Positions 33,583 through 42,788 of a DNA stretch of 64,000 nt are shown here, piece by piece. Below the pieces are notes generated by a model. It had not been told where the DNA came from. It did not search any database and worked only from the letters and a program-made list of their open reading frames with translations. Within the stretch, counting starts at the first letter, position 1. Every line of letters starts with the position of its first letter. Source of the stretch: JAUSPI01 sp964454305 (GTDB lineage: Bacteria > Desulfobacterota > Syntrophia > Syntrophales > JADFWA01); assembly GCA_964454305.1 (NCBI GenBank), contig CAYVXX010000001.1, forward strand, positions 62,001 to 126,000, written 5' to 3'. The translations under genes and the position numbers were made by a program.

Positions 33583-34704
33583 ATGATCTATCTTGATTAC
33601 AATGCCACCACCCCTGTAGCCCCGGAAGTGGCCGAGGCCATGATGCCCATTATCCTGGATAACTTTGGAAATCCAAGTAGTTCCTACAATCTGGGAAGGA
33701 AGGCAAAGCAGGCGCTGGAAAAGGCCCGCGGCCAGGTGGCCGGACTTTTGGGGTGCGAGCCAGACGAGATTGTCTTTACAAGCGGGGGGAGTGAATCAAA
33801 TAACACAGTACTGAAGGGTGTGGCCGTGAGCCTGCGTGATAAAGGTCGTCACATCATTACAACCGAGATCGAACATCCCTCCATATCCAATCCTGCCATA
33901 TTTCTCATGGAAAATGGCTGGGATGTAACCTTTCTTCCCGTTGATCAATACGGCCAGGTGGCGCCGGATGATGTGAAAAAGGCCATCAGGAAAGATACAG
34001 TGCTCATCACGGTCATGCATGCCAACAATGAGACGGGAACCATCCAGCCTATTCCGGAGATCGGACATATTTCCAGGGAACAGGGAATACTTTTACATAC
34101 CGATGCCGCCCAGTCTGTCGGCAAGGTGGAGATCGATGTAGATAACCTGTGTGTGGATTTTCTAACCGTGGCCGGCCATAAATTATATGCACCCAAGGGA
34201 GTTGGTGTGTTATATATACGCAATGGCATAGAGATTGAACCTCTGATTCATGGAGGCGGTCAGGAGATGGGCCACAGATCCGGCACCGAGAATATCATAC
34301 TCAATGCAGGTCTGGGGGAGGCATGTGAACTGGCCGGGAGGAACATTAAGGATGACATGATTCGTCTCGCCGCCCTTCGCGATCGACTCCATGATAAGAT
34401 AGTCGCGCAAGTTCCCGGAGCAAGGCTGAACGGTCATCCCGAAAACCGTCTTCCGAATACTCTCAATCTCTCCTTTCCCGGCATGACCGGAAGCGATATC
34501 CTGGATGGGATTCCCAGACTGTGTGCATCTACCGGCGCTGCCTGCGAGGACCGTTCTATAACAATTTCTCATGTCCTTGCCGCCATGGGTGTCTCCCGGG
34601 AGACAGGGATGGGCGCTGTTCGACTTACCCTTGGCAGGCCTACGACTGAGACCGAGGTTGATCAAGCGGCAGAGTGGATAATAGAAAAGGTGAAATATGG
34701 ATGA
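33583..34704 (+). CDS. NifS/IscS-type cysteine desulfurase
   Basis: 373 residues of the class-V aminotransferase fold. It has YLDYNATTPVAPEV at the N-terminus, TSGGSESNNTVLKG, the His stacking on PLP in MHANNETGTIQP, the PLP Lys in VAGHKLYAPKG, and the mobile-loop catalytic Cys in STGAACEDRS near residue 325. That loop is usually SSGSACTS, so this is a divergent group. The stop overlaps the selD start by 8 bp, implying that it supplies Se(0) or selenide from selenocysteine or cysteine to SelD. AAGGAGG precedes ATG 33583. Confidence 0.9.
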   Translation: MIYLDYNATTPVAPEVAEAMMPIILDNFGNPSSSYNLGRKAKQALEKARGQVAGLLGCEPDEIVFTSGGSESNNTVLKGVAVSLRDKGRHIITTEIEHPSISNPAIFLMENGWDVTFLPVDQYGQVAPDDVKKAIRKDTVLITVMHANNETGTIQPIPEIGHISREQGILLHTDAAQSVGKVEIDVDNLCVDFLTVAGHKLYAPKGVGVLYIRNGIEIEPLIHGGGQEMGHRSGTENIILNAGLGEACELAGRNIKDDMIRLAALRDRLHDKIVAQVPGARLNGHPENRLPNTLNLSFPGMTGSDILDGIPRLCASTGAACEDRSITISHVLAAMGVSRETGMGAVRLTLGRPTTETEVDQAAEWIIEKVKYG

Positions 34705-35749
34705 CAAGTCAAAAATACGTCTTACGGAAACAGTACATGGTGCCGGGTGAGCCTGTAAGATAGGTCCGGGAGACCTTGACAAGGCTTTACGTGGACTGCC
34801 ACTCCAGTCCGATCCGAACCTGATCGTGGGAATAGAAAGTGCTGAGGATGCAGGTGTTTATAAGTTGAGCGATGACCTCGCCATTATTCAGACACTCGAT
34901 TTCTTCACACCCATCGTCGACGATCCCTATACCTTCGGCCAGGTTGCTGCGGTCAATTCTCTATCAGATGTCTATGCCATGGGGGGGAAACCCATTACGG
35001 CCATGAATATAATCTGTTTTCCGATAAACAAGATGGATGTAGGGGTACTCCAGCAGATACTTCTTGGTGGCCTGGACAAGATGCAAGAGGCGGAAGTAGT
35101 TCTGGTCGGTGGACACAGTGTGGAAGATGATGAGCTAAAGTATGGGCTATCTGTTACCGGGATTATCCACCCTGACAAAGTGCTTTTCAACAGGGGAGCA
35201 AGAGTCGGTGATAACCTTATCCTGACCAAACCTCTGGGAACAGGGATTATCAACACAGCACTGAAGGGGGAGATGGCCGACGATTATCTGGTAGCCGAAT
35301 CCATAAAATGCATGCTCACTTTAAATAAAAGGGCTGCGGAGTTGATGGCGGAATTTGCCGACATTCACGCGTGTACTGATGTAACCGGTTTCGGGTTTCT
35401 CGGCCATGCCTGCGAGATGATAGAAGGAAGCGATGTGGGAATGATTATTGATTCCTCACAGGTCCCCTACTTCCAGGAAATCCAAGAGCTGGTAGAGATG
35501 GGGTTAGTGCCGGGGGGATTGCACAGAAACAGGGAATTTCGCATACATATGATCAAGGCAGATCCCGATTGTCCCGCCTGGATGGTGGATGTCCTCTTCG
35601 ATCCGCAAACTGCCGGCGGTTTACTCATCGCCTTACCTTCAGAACAGGCAGAAAAGCTATTGAGAAGGATGCATGATGAGGGTATAGAAGAAGCACGCAT
35701 CGTTGGTGAGATAGTATCGAAACCGAAAGGAGAAATCGTAGTATTATAA
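34697..35749 (+). CDS. selD: selenide, water dikinase containing selenocysteine (UGA at codon 18)
   Basis: 350 residues when UGA 34748-34750 is read as Sec. ATG 34697 opens MDDKSKIRLTETVHGAG, then Sec, then ACKIGPGDLDKALRGLP, which aligns with the Cys17 position of E. coli SelD (GAGCGCKI). Conventional gene finding would start at 34826 and lose the catalytic residue. An AGGTC-CGGGA-GACCT hairpin follows the UGA with its loop 16 nt downstream, a proper SECIS spacing. The rest is a full SelD (VGGHSVEDDELKYG, TKPLGTGI, DVTGFGFLGHACEM, DPQTAGGLLIA). It makes selenophosphate and implies a Sec-decoding genome. Confidence 0.93.
34751..34778 (+). promoter_or_regulatory. SECIS element of selD
   Basis: Immediately after the UGA, AGGTC (34762-34766) pairs with GACCT (34772-34776) around CGGGA. 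Loop G residues and the 16-nt distance fit bacterial SECIS rules. It overlaps coding sequence, as in all bacterial SECIS elements. Confidence 0.65.
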
Positions 35750-35776
35750 ATAATTGACAGATACGATAATATAGGC

Positions 35777-35805
35777 TTGACATGATATTTAAACTAATAT
35801 AGATA
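35777..35805 (+). promoter_or_regulatory. promoter of rpsT
   Basis: TTGACA (35777-35782), 17 nt, TAGATA (35800-35805), about 50 nt before the rpsT start. A second TTGACA lies near 35755. Confidence 0.55.
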
Positions 35806-35854
35806 GTCTATTCTTTAAAAATAATCTCGGCTAAAAATAAGGGGGAGTTTTTTA

Positions 35855-36130
35855 TTGGCAACACATAAATCCGCAGAAAAGAGAAACAAACAGAATGAAA
35901 AACGGAGGATGAGAAACACATCGATAAAGACCCATGTAAAGACGAAGGTCAAGGCGGTTCTCGGGTCCGTTAAAGATAAGGATATCGAAGGGGCAAAGAG
36001 CGCCCTTGCCAGTGTTATACCTGTTATAGACAAGGCCTCAGCCAAGGGTGTCCTTCATAAAAATACTGCATCGCGAAAAATTTCAAGACTGACCAAGAAA
36101 GTAAATACCCTTCATACTTTAGAATCCTGA
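35855..36130 (+). CDS. rpsT: 30S ribosomal protein S20
   Basis: 91 residues, basic and helical (THKSAEKRNKQNEKRRMRN at the start, SRLTKKVNTL at the end), a primary 16S rRNA binding protein. TTG at 35855 is the start. GGGGGAG lies about 9 nt upstream, and TTG starts for rpsT also occur in E. coli. Its stop codon overlaps the lptE stop on the other strand by 12 bp, so the two genes converge tail to tail. Confidence 0.94.
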   Translation: MATHKSAEKRNKQNEKRRMRNTSIKTHVKTKVKAVLGSVKDKDIEGAKSALASVIPVIDKASAKGVLHKNTASRKISRLTKKVNTLHTLES

Positions 36131-36655
36131 CATAATATATCGATATGTCTTTTTAGCTGTGTCTTCAGCGAGTTTCTTGAGGGCAGTTGTTCTATTAGTT
36201 TCAGTTGTATTCGGGCTACTTTCATCAACCAGGTAATCTTCTTTCTCTGAAAGATTCTTGTTGGCCCAGATAATCGTTTTGCTTTCTCTCTCCTCAAACA
36301 CAACCTCCATGGTCACGATTACACGGTTTTCCTTAGCCAGCTCGGTTGTGCTGTAAGCAAGGTGAGGAGTGACAAGGCTGTTTATACTTCCCTTTAATAC
36401 AGTATCGGCAAGGTTTTTACTGTTTACCAGCTTGAATCTGCTTCCTTTTCTAAACTGATCAATAAATGAGTTCCTGAAATAGTTTTCAATATTTGCCTCA
36501 CTGGTATTGTTGGAAAAATTATCAACAAAAACCGTTTTAAGTCTTTTATCTATATGCTCACCTCCTGGAGAGAAGTGATATCCGCAACCAGCGGCAAGAA
36601 AAGAAACTACCACGATAACTGTCAGAAAATTTGTTTTCAGTATTCGCCAAATCAT
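36119..36655 (-). CDS. lptE: LPS-assembly lipoprotein LptE
   Basis: 178 residues. The N-terminus is a lipoprotein signal (hydrophobic stretch then LAAGCGYHF, lipobox Cys near residue 24). The GCGYHFSPGG start followed by KTVFVDNFSNNT and a C-terminal EDTAKKTYRYIM helix is typical of LptE, the outer-membrane plug of the LptD translocon. It follows leuS by 10 bp on the same strand, a gene order common in Proteobacteria (leuS-lptE). It shows that the organism has an LPS-type outer membrane. Confidence 0.88.
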   Translation of the reverse strand: MIWRILKTNFLTVIVVVSFLAAGCGYHFSPGGEHIDKRLKTVFVDNFSNNTSEANIENYFRNSFIDQFRKGSRFKLVNSKNLADTVLKGSINSLVTPHLAYSTTELAKENRVIVTMEVVFEERESKTIIWANKNLSEKEDYLVDESSPNTTETNRTTALKKLAEDTAKKTYRYIMSGF

Positions 36656-36665
36656 CGGTAAACTC

Positions 36666-39251
36666 CTAACCCTTTACAACAATATTAACGAGCTTTTTAG
36701 GAACGTATATCTCTTTCACCACCTCTTTGCCAGCGATAAGTTTACTTATCCTATCATCAGAGAGCGCTTTTTCTTTTATTTTTTCGTCAGATTCAGCCGC
36801 GCTTACCATAATCCTGCTCCTCAGCTTTCCATTTATTTGCACGACTACTGTAATCTCCTCTTCCACAACAACCGCGTCATCATAGTCCGGCCAGGTAACA
36901 TCGGAAAGTTTTTCACTTTTTCCAAGCATCTTCCAGAGCTCCTCCGTAATATGGGGAACAATCGGGGCAAGCAGGATAATTATATTTTCAACGGTTTCTC
37001 TTATGACGGAGAGAGCTTTAGCATCCGACCTATCAGGATGTTTTACCTGATACAGCGTATTGACAAGCTCCATTACAGCACTTATGGCAGTATTGAAGTG
37101 AAATCTTTCTTCTATATCATTGGTTACCCTCTTTATTGTCTGGTGAGTCTTTCTTCTCAGGTTTTTAAGATCCCCTTCAAGCTCTTCCCTTCCGTCAAAT
37201 GGCTCAACCTCTTTGATGTCATCAAGATACTCCATAACAACACGCCATACCCTGCCGAGAAACCGGAACGATCCCTCCACTCCCTGGTCGTTCCACTCCA
37301 GATCTTTCTCGGGGGGTGCGGCAAAGAGGCAGAACAGCCTTGCGGTATCGGCACCATACTCCTCAATAAGATAATCGGGATCGATCACGTTCTTGAGAGA
37401 CTTGGACATTTTCTCCGTCTTACCTATCGTCACCTCACACCCGCAGTGTACACATTCACCATCCTTTGCCTCGTCAGGGTAAAGGTACCCGTGTTCTTTA
37501 CATCTCATGGTTTCCTTACATACCATGCCCTGAGTAAGGAGATTCGTAAATGGCTCATCTACTCCTAATATACCGAAATCCCTGAGCATCTTCGTGTAAA
37601 ATCTTGCGTAAAGAAGGTGCATTATGGCATGTTCAATCCCACCGATATACTGATCCACAGGCATCCAGTAATCTACCTTTTTCCTGTCAAGACCCGGATT
37701 ATCTGAATAGCCCGCACAGCAAAATCTGTTAAAATACCATGAAGATTCCACGAAAGTATCCATCGTATCGGTCTCTCTTTTTGCAACCCCCTTGCACCTT
37801 GGACACTCTGTTTCTACAAAGAACGTGTGGTTTGCCAGCGGGGATCCACCTTCGCTCTTAAGTTCCACGTCCTCTGGAAGAACCACGGGAAGGTCAAATT
37901 CAGGCACCGGTACAGTACCGCATTTTTCGCAGTAAATAACAGGAATTGGAGCTCCCCAGTATCTCTGCCTCGATATACCCCAGTCCCTCAAACGATATTC
38001 TACCGTTCTTTTTCCCCGGTCAATGGATTCCAAATAATCTGCTATTGCATCGAGGGCTTTCATGTTCTCCATACCATCGAACTGATCTGAATTAACAAGG
38101 ACCCCTTCATCAACGTACGCCTCGGTCATTGTTTCCACATCAAGCGGATTGTCCGGATTTTGAATGACCACGATCATCGGAAGGCTGTATTTCTGAGCAA
38201 ATTCAAAGTCTCTCTGGTCATGAGTCGGAACCGCCATAACACAACCGGTGCCATAGTCGGCAAGGACAAAGTTTGCGGCATAAATAGGCATTTTATTGTT
38301 GGTTACAGGATTAAGGCAGTAAGCATCCAGAAATATCCCTTCTTTCTCGTAATACTCGGATGTCCTTGTCATCATGTCTTGTTTCTTTACCTTTTCAACG
38401 AATTCCCTGACATCCTTCTCCACCGGTTTTCCCTCTACCAGTTCCATTACAAGGGGATGCTCAGGGGCAATCAACATGAAAGTGGCTCCGAAAAGAGTGT
38501 CTTGCCTGGTGGTAAAAACCTTTATCTCGCTATCTCCTTTCGCCATCGGAAAGGTTATTTCAAGCCCTTCGCTTTTACCTATCCAGTTTTTCTGCATGGT
38601 TAGAACTCTCTCGGGCCAGCCGGTAAGTTTGTCACAGTAATCGAGAAGTTCTTCTACATAAGACGTTATACGGAAAAACCACTGTTCAAGATATTTTTCT
38701 TCAACCTCGGTACTGCATCTCCAGCAGAGCCCCGCTTCTACCTGCTCATTTGCCAGAACAGTCTTGCAACCACTACACCAGTTAATTGCTGATTCTTTTT
38801 TATAGACCAGGCCTTTCTCAAACATCCAGAGGAAGAATAGTTGCTCCCATCTGTAATACTCCGGATCGCAGGTTGACAGTTCCCTGTCCCAATCGTAGCT
38901 GAAACCCATCCTCTTGAGCTGCTTTTTCATGTTCGCGATGTTTTCGTTCGTCCACTCTAAAGGATGAATCCCGCGTTCAATAGCGGCATTTTCCGCCGGC
39001 ATACCAAAAGAATCCCAACCCATCGGATGCAGCACATTGTATCCCCTCATCATTTTATACCGTGCCACCACATCACCTATAGTATAGTTTCTCACGTGTC
39101 CCATGTGAATCCTGCCGGAGGGATATGGAAACATTTCCAGAAGGTAGTACTTCCTCTTATCGGGATCCTCTGTAACCTTAAAGGTTTTTTCTTCCTCCCA
39201 CCGTTTTTGCCACTTTTCCTCAATCTCATGTGGTCTGTACTTCCTGTTCAT
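36666..39251 (-). CDS. leuS: leucyl-tRNA synthetase
   Basis: 861 residues, normal length. The HIGH-type motif is FPYPSGRIHMGHVRNYT near residue 40. A zinc-like CxxC region (CSGCKTVLANEQVEAGLCWRC) is broken here for brevity to its Cys pairs near 160 and 175. The editing domain lies between ~220 and 420. The KMSKS motif is EKMSKSLKNVIDP near 620. The C-terminal anticodon and LeuRS-specific domains follow. It charges tRNA-Leu; one such tRNA is at 63812-63898. It is the first gene of the leuS-lptE pair. Confidence 0.96.
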   Translation of the reverse strand: MNRKYRPHEIEEKWQKRWEEEKTFKVTEDPDKRKYYLLEMFPYPSGRIHMGHVRNYTIGDVVARYKMMRGYNVLHPMGWDSFGMPAENAAIERGIHPLEWTNENIANMKKQLKRMGFSYDWDRELSTCDPEYYRWEQLFFLWMFEKGLVYKKESAINWCSGCKTVLANEQVEAGLCWRCSTEVEEKYLEQWFFRITSYVEELLDYCDKLTGWPERVLTMQKNWIGKSEGLEITFPMAKGDSEIKVFTTRQDTLFGATFMLIAPEHPLVMELVEGKPVEKDVREFVEKVKKQDMMTRTSEYYEKEGIFLDAYCLNPVTNNKMPIYAANFVLADYGTGCVMAVPTHDQRDFEFAQKYSLPMIVVIQNPDNPLDVETMTEAYVDEGVLVNSDQFDGMENMKALDAIADYLESIDRGKRTVEYRLRDWGISRQRYWGAPIPVIYCEKCGTVPVPEFDLPVVLPEDVELKSEGGSPLANHTFFVETECPRCKGVAKRETDTMDTFVESSWYFNRFCCAGYSDNPGLDRKKVDYWMPVDQYIGGIEHAIMHLLYARFYTKMLRDFGILGVDEPFTNLLTQGMVCKETMRCKEHGYLYPDEAKDGECVHCGCEVTIGKTEKMSKSLKNVIDPDYLIEEYGADTARLFCLFAAPPEKDLEWNDQGVEGSFRFLGRVWRVVMEYLDDIKEVEPFDGREELEGDLKNLRRKTHQTIKRVTNDIEERFHFNTAISAVMELVNTLYQVKHPDRSDAKALSVIRETVENIIILLAPIVPHITEELWKMLGKSEKLSDVTWPDYDDAVVVEEEITVVVQINGKLRSRIMVSAAESDEKIKEKALSDDRISKLIAGKEVVKEIYVPKKLVNIVVKG

Positions 39252-39372
39252 AAATATCTCCAGTATTCAGGGATCTGCCTTTGATAATTTGATAAATGGT
39301 CAACCGCCTTCTACCATAAATCTCCCAACAATTAAAGTGAGATTGTACTCTTTTATAGGATTTTTAATGAGA

Positions 39373-40563
39373 TTAAAGCGGGGGCAACCTGCCTTTAAAG
39401 GCAACTTTGAGAGACGAAGAAAAATCACATAGAAATTGTGAGAAAATATTAGCGAATCTCCGTAACAAGTTTAAAGAAGAAGGAGAAAAAGAAGGAAATA
39501 TCTGGTTCATTATTTCATTCTTTGGAAAGATATTTTCTGTAATGAACTGAATTCTTTTCCCCCATCCCCTTATCTGGAACAGCCATAAAATTTCCGTTGT
39601 TAATCCTAATGGAGCATTTGCTAATCGAAGCCTCAGGGTATATTTCTCAAAAGCTGAAAGATTATTTTTTCCAAGAGCGTCCAGCACATAATCGGGAACA
39701 TTCATTTCCAGAAGGTGTTTTGCAAGCAGTAAAAAATAGAGCAGATTTTTTTCAGCCCCAACCATCCGGAAATGTCGTATCAGATCCAACCAATCAAATT
39801 TTTCGTTGTTTCTTTCAATAGATTCTTTAATATCAACAAACCAGATAAGTCGCCTTAATCCATGCTTTAAAAGATGGGATGAGAGGGAAATAAGGTTATC
39901 GTACAATGAAAGCCGGAATAAAGAGGAATCATTATCCCTGATAGAAATCGCTCTTGTCCACACATCTTCATATTGAATATTCATTATTTCCCGGCGACTC
40001 CGTATTCGGTGCGTGGAGAGGAAATCAGTGTGCAGATCTATGGAAATGATGCCCCTTCTATAAGTATTCGGGTAAAGCTGATCCGGGTAAAAACCCATAT
40101 CCTTCAGAATTTTCCTCACGTCATCCAGACTTTCCGGTTGAACCATAAGGTCAATATCCTCCATGGGCCGAAGACCAATATCCGAATAAACCCGTTCCAG
40201 TAAGGCTGCACCCTTGAGGACAATTACCGGAAATTCATATTTTTTCAGGTGTTCCCCCAGCTCTTCAAGGACTTTTATCATGTGCCTATTTATGAGCAAC
40301 GTTTCAGCATATATACGGGCTAACAACTTCCGGGAGGATTCGGGCAGGTTCGTTAAAATGCTGAGATTGCGGCAATGAAAATAAAGAAATGAAGTGAGTC
40401 CTTCCTCGAGGGCTTTATCTATAACGACAGGCCAGTCTATACTCTTTCTTATGTTTTCTTTGAGCCATGTAGCATCATCCCCGCTCAGTGTCTGCCGGGC
40501 TATGATTTTTAAGAGTTTATTTTCGATTTCTGACCCCATAGTGACACACGGCATAGCAGACAC
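39373..40563 (-). CDS. nucleotidyltransferase-fold protein of the NTP_transf_5 type, end of the peptide cassette
   Basis: 396 residues resembling the large uncharacterised nucleotidyltransferase family found in lasso-peptide and exopolysaccharide loci. The polymerase-beta-like active site is visible as VIVLKGAALLERVYSDIGLR followed by PMEDIDLMV (G-x-D-x-D pattern), and DLHTDFLSTHR. The rest is helical. It starts 6 bp after the methyltransferase gene on the minus strand and is the last gene of the ten-gene cassette. Its substrate could be the peptide (nucleotidylation of a phosphorylated residue), inferred from its pairing with the HPr-kinase-like gene. Confidence 0.75.
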   Translation of the reverse strand: MSAMPCVTMGSEIENKLLKIIARQTLSGDDATWLKENIRKSIDWPVVIDKALEEGLTSFLYFHCRNLSILTNLPESSRKLLARIYAETLLINRHMIKVLEELGEHLKKYEFPVIVLKGAALLERVYSDIGLRPMEDIDLMVQPESLDDVRKILKDMGFYPDQLYPNTYRRGIISIDLHTDFLSTHRIRSRREIMNIQYEDVWTRAISIRDNDSSLFRLSLYDNLISLSSHLLKHGLRRLIWFVDIKESIERNNEKFDWLDLIRHFRMVGAEKNLLYFLLLAKHLLEMNVPDYVLDALGKNNLSAFEKYTLRLRLANAPLGLTTEILWLFQIRGWGKRIQFITENIFPKNEIMNQIFPSFSPSSLNLLRRFANIFSQFLCDFSSSLKVAFKGRLPPL

Positions 40564-40569
40564 CGGTAT

Positions 40570-41928
40570 TTATGCCTTTGAAATTATCAGCACCCGGAAA
40601 CTCTGTGGATTTACCGTTGCAGATGCCTTCGAAATATCAGCAAAACGAAGGCCGTGAATCCGAGCTAAAAACTCTTTTCCTACAGCTTTCCCCAGGCTCT
40701 CCTCCGTATAGGCAAGCTGGGATATACTCCTGTTGAAAAAAGGCAACAAATGCTCCTTCAGAGCAATGAAGGAAAGATAATCAAGGACCTTTTCATCCTC
40801 GTTAAATCCGAGAAAGTCCAGCATATTCGAAAATTCGGCATTAAAGCCCAGCGTTTTCGCAACTTCAATCAGATGACCGAAGTGAATGGAAAATTCCGTA
40901 TGGGCCCTGAGTTCAGAAGCATTTGGGTAAAGGTGAAGATCCCCATATTCGACAACAATGGCATTTCCGTCAGAAGATAAGATTTCTTTTAATTTAGTAA
41001 TGAAATTAAAAGCCCCTATGTTGACCAGAAAGTCTTCAAAGGCGTCTTCAAAATTCAAGTTGCATCTCTTACAAAATGCCACCGTCTCCGCCAGAGATTC
41101 CGGCGGCTTTTCATCTGAAAAAAAATAGTTTTTTTTCAACTTTGCCACTCCGAGATCTGCTATCATTTCATTGGAAATAACAAAATCAAAAACGGAATGA
41201 CCAAATTTGTAATTTTCTATATTGCCCTCAATGAAAGAGGTTATTTTTTCATGGGATATATTTGTCTCTTTCTGAGACGAGAGTAAAACCGGGGAAAGAT
41301 CAAAAAAAGTATAATGGATCGTGTCATAAATGTCCGGGCGTTTTTCCCTTAAATACGAGAGAAAAGCATTCCCGAAAAAACCTGTCCCTCCACCTACCTC
41401 CAGAATATTAGCACGGGCATTTATCAAGCCTTTTCTGCAGCATACCTCCGCAAATTTTGCACCATAGCTTATTCCTCCCAGGGCAGGATGGGGAAAGCGA
41501 TAAACATGGGAGAGGGTAATTTCCTCATCCTCAAATTGCTTCCCGGGATCTGTAATCCCTTCACGGTGGTAATCGATAAGACTATGCTGATGCCGGGTCA
41601 GGCAAGCAGCTGATGAAAATTCCCGGAAAAGGGACAAAAACGGCTTTTTTGATTTACCCTCTTCTTTGCCATGTGAACTCTCCTTGATGATAATACCTTC
41701 ATCCATCCACTTCAAAATCTTTTTAATCTTCTCATCATCCAGGACATTTGCATGTTTATTTTGATAGATAAGAGAGAGAAGCTTAACGTCCTCAAGATTT
41801 GATAAAAGAAGTTTGCAAGCTCTTTCACTGCTTAGATTAAGGATCAGCAGTGGATCCCCTGTGAAGAAAAGTGTCCCATAATTTACTTTGATTTCTGATA
41901 AGTCACACGTTTTATCCATCCGAATCAC
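40570..41928 (-). CDS. SAM-dependent methyltransferase-like protein with an N-terminal extension
   Basis: 452 residues. The SAM-binding motif is ILEVGGGTGFFGNAFL near residue 180, and the next strand is YTFFDLSPVLLSSQ. The core resembles MidA/NDUFAF7-type methyltransferases (FVISNEMIADLG, then VEYGDLHLYPN). Residues 1-~130 are a separate domain with a PqqD-like feel (LLILNLSSERACKLLLSN, then LKWMDEGIIIKES), perhaps for recognising a peptide leader. It overlaps the PqqD-like gene by 17 bp. It is a probable peptide methyltransferase of the cassette, by context. Confidence 0.7.
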   Translation of the reverse strand: MIRMDKTCDLSEIKVNYGTLFFTGDPLLILNLSSERACKLLLSNLEDVKLLSLIYQNKHANVLDDEKIKKILKWMDEGIIIKESSHGKEEGKSKKPFLSLFREFSSAACLTRHQHSLIDYHREGITDPGKQFEDEEITLSHVYRFPHPALGGISYGAKFAEVCCRKGLINARANILEVGGGTGFFGNAFLSYLREKRPDIYDTIHYTFFDLSPVLLSSQKETNISHEKITSFIEGNIENYKFGHSVFDFVISNEMIADLGVAKLKKNYFFSDEKPPESLAETVAFCKRCNLNFEDAFEDFLVNIGAFNFITKLKEILSSDGNAIVVEYGDLHLYPNASELRAHTEFSIHFGHLIEVAKTLGFNAEFSNMLDFLGFNEDEKVLDYLSFIALKEHLLPFFNRSISQLAYTEESLGKAVGKEFLARIHGLRFADISKASATVNPQSFRVLIISKA

Positions 41929-42223
41929 TTGCCTTCACAACGACACCCTTGTCCTCCATATCTGACAGGAGATCACGTATATCACTTAACAGCCGTTCCC
42001 GATCTGTGTCATATATTGCCAGCAACTCCTCACCTATGTCATTTAATGTTTTCTTCCCGTCAAGTCTCTTCCAGACCTCCCGTCCCACCTCATTTAAAGT
42101 GTAATAAATGATCTTATTCTCAATATTTTTCATATTTGATGGAATTATAAGAAAGGTATCGTCCAGCTCTCTGAAGGCAAATTTGGGTGATCTTTTATAC
42201 ATTACAGATAATGAACGTTCCAT
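41912..42223 (-). CDS. PqqD-like peptide chaperone (RiPP recognition element), second copy
   Basis: 103 residues with the PqqD fold pattern: SPKFAFRELDDTFLIIPSN, YYTLNEVGREVWKRLDGKKT and a helix-rich end SDIRDLLSDMEDKGVV. PqqD proteins bind the leader of a ribosomal peptide and present it to modifying enzymes. It overlaps the methyltransferase gene by 17 bp, so it probably serves that enzyme, while the other PqqD-like protein (46133) may serve the radical SAM pair. There is a 73-bp gap to the gene before it. Confidence 0.8.
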   Translation of the reverse strand: MERSLSVMYKRSPKFAFRELDDTFLIIPSNMKNIENKIIYYTLNEVGREVWKRLDGKKTLNDIGEELLAIYDTDRERLLSDIRDLLSDMEDKGVVVKASDSDG

Positions 42224-42296
42224 GACTAATCATTGCTGGCGGTTTCGTAAAAACAAGGTACGGGCGGGGATAACAAATGTGGGTAATTTTGATTTT

Positions 42297-42788
42297 TTAC
42301 GATGCCGTAAAGCTTCTTGTATCCCGTATTTCTATCATACTTTGATGCCCGATAATAGTCACCTTTCCTGATCTGATTCCGGCAAATTCCTGTATTTTCC
42401 GGGGAATTAAGACGTGTCCATTATCCATTATTTCAACATTTTCCTCGTGTAAGAACGGCGTTTTTTTCTTGAAAAGCCTGGAGTTCTTTATCTTTTTAAA
42501 CACCTTCATTTGAGGAGTGTCCCCAGGGATAAGGAGCACAAAACCATTGTTCTCCGGCGCCACAACATGAAATTCATATTTTCTTAACGAAAATATGAAT
42601 TCTTCGGGCATCAAAATCATGTCATCCATTATTTCTCCGGAATAAGAACCGGAAAAGTTGTAATGCTGTATATCCGGGTAACTCGATGCCAGTGCATCTT
42701 TCCCTTTAAAACGAAAAAGTCTCTCAGGAAACCCGTAAATCACGGGTATGGCAAAAAGACCTATCCTTATAAAATCCCTTCTCTTCAT
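42297..42788 (-). CDS. Tat-signal protein with a C-terminal AbrB/MraZ-like domain
   Basis: 163 residues. The N-terminus MKRRDFIRIGLFAIPVIYG is a twin-arginine-type signal. The C-terminal ~45 residues (NVEIMDNGHVLIPRKIQEF, then GKVTIIGHQSMIEIRD) have the sequence pattern of the swapped-hairpin fold of MraZ and AbrB, proteins that normally bind DNA in the cytoplasm. The combination with export is puzzling: the fold may be used as a binding module for another partner. It overlaps the peptidase gene by 4 bp. I know no characterised homologue. Confidence 0.65.
   Translation of the reverse strand: MKRRDFIRIGLFAIPVIYGFPERLFRFKGKDALASSYPDIQHYNFSGSYSGEIMDDMILMPEEFIFSLRKYEFHVVAPENNGFVLLIPGDTPQMKVFKKIKNSRLFKKKTPFLHEENVEIMDNGHVLIPRKIQEFAGIRSGKVTIIGHQSMIEIRDTRSFTAS

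Noticed and set aside
34697..34826. Frameshift or sequencing error at the start of selD
   Set aside because: The frame is the same on both sides of the UGA, the UGA falls exactly on the catalytic Cys position, and a SECIS-like hairpin follows.
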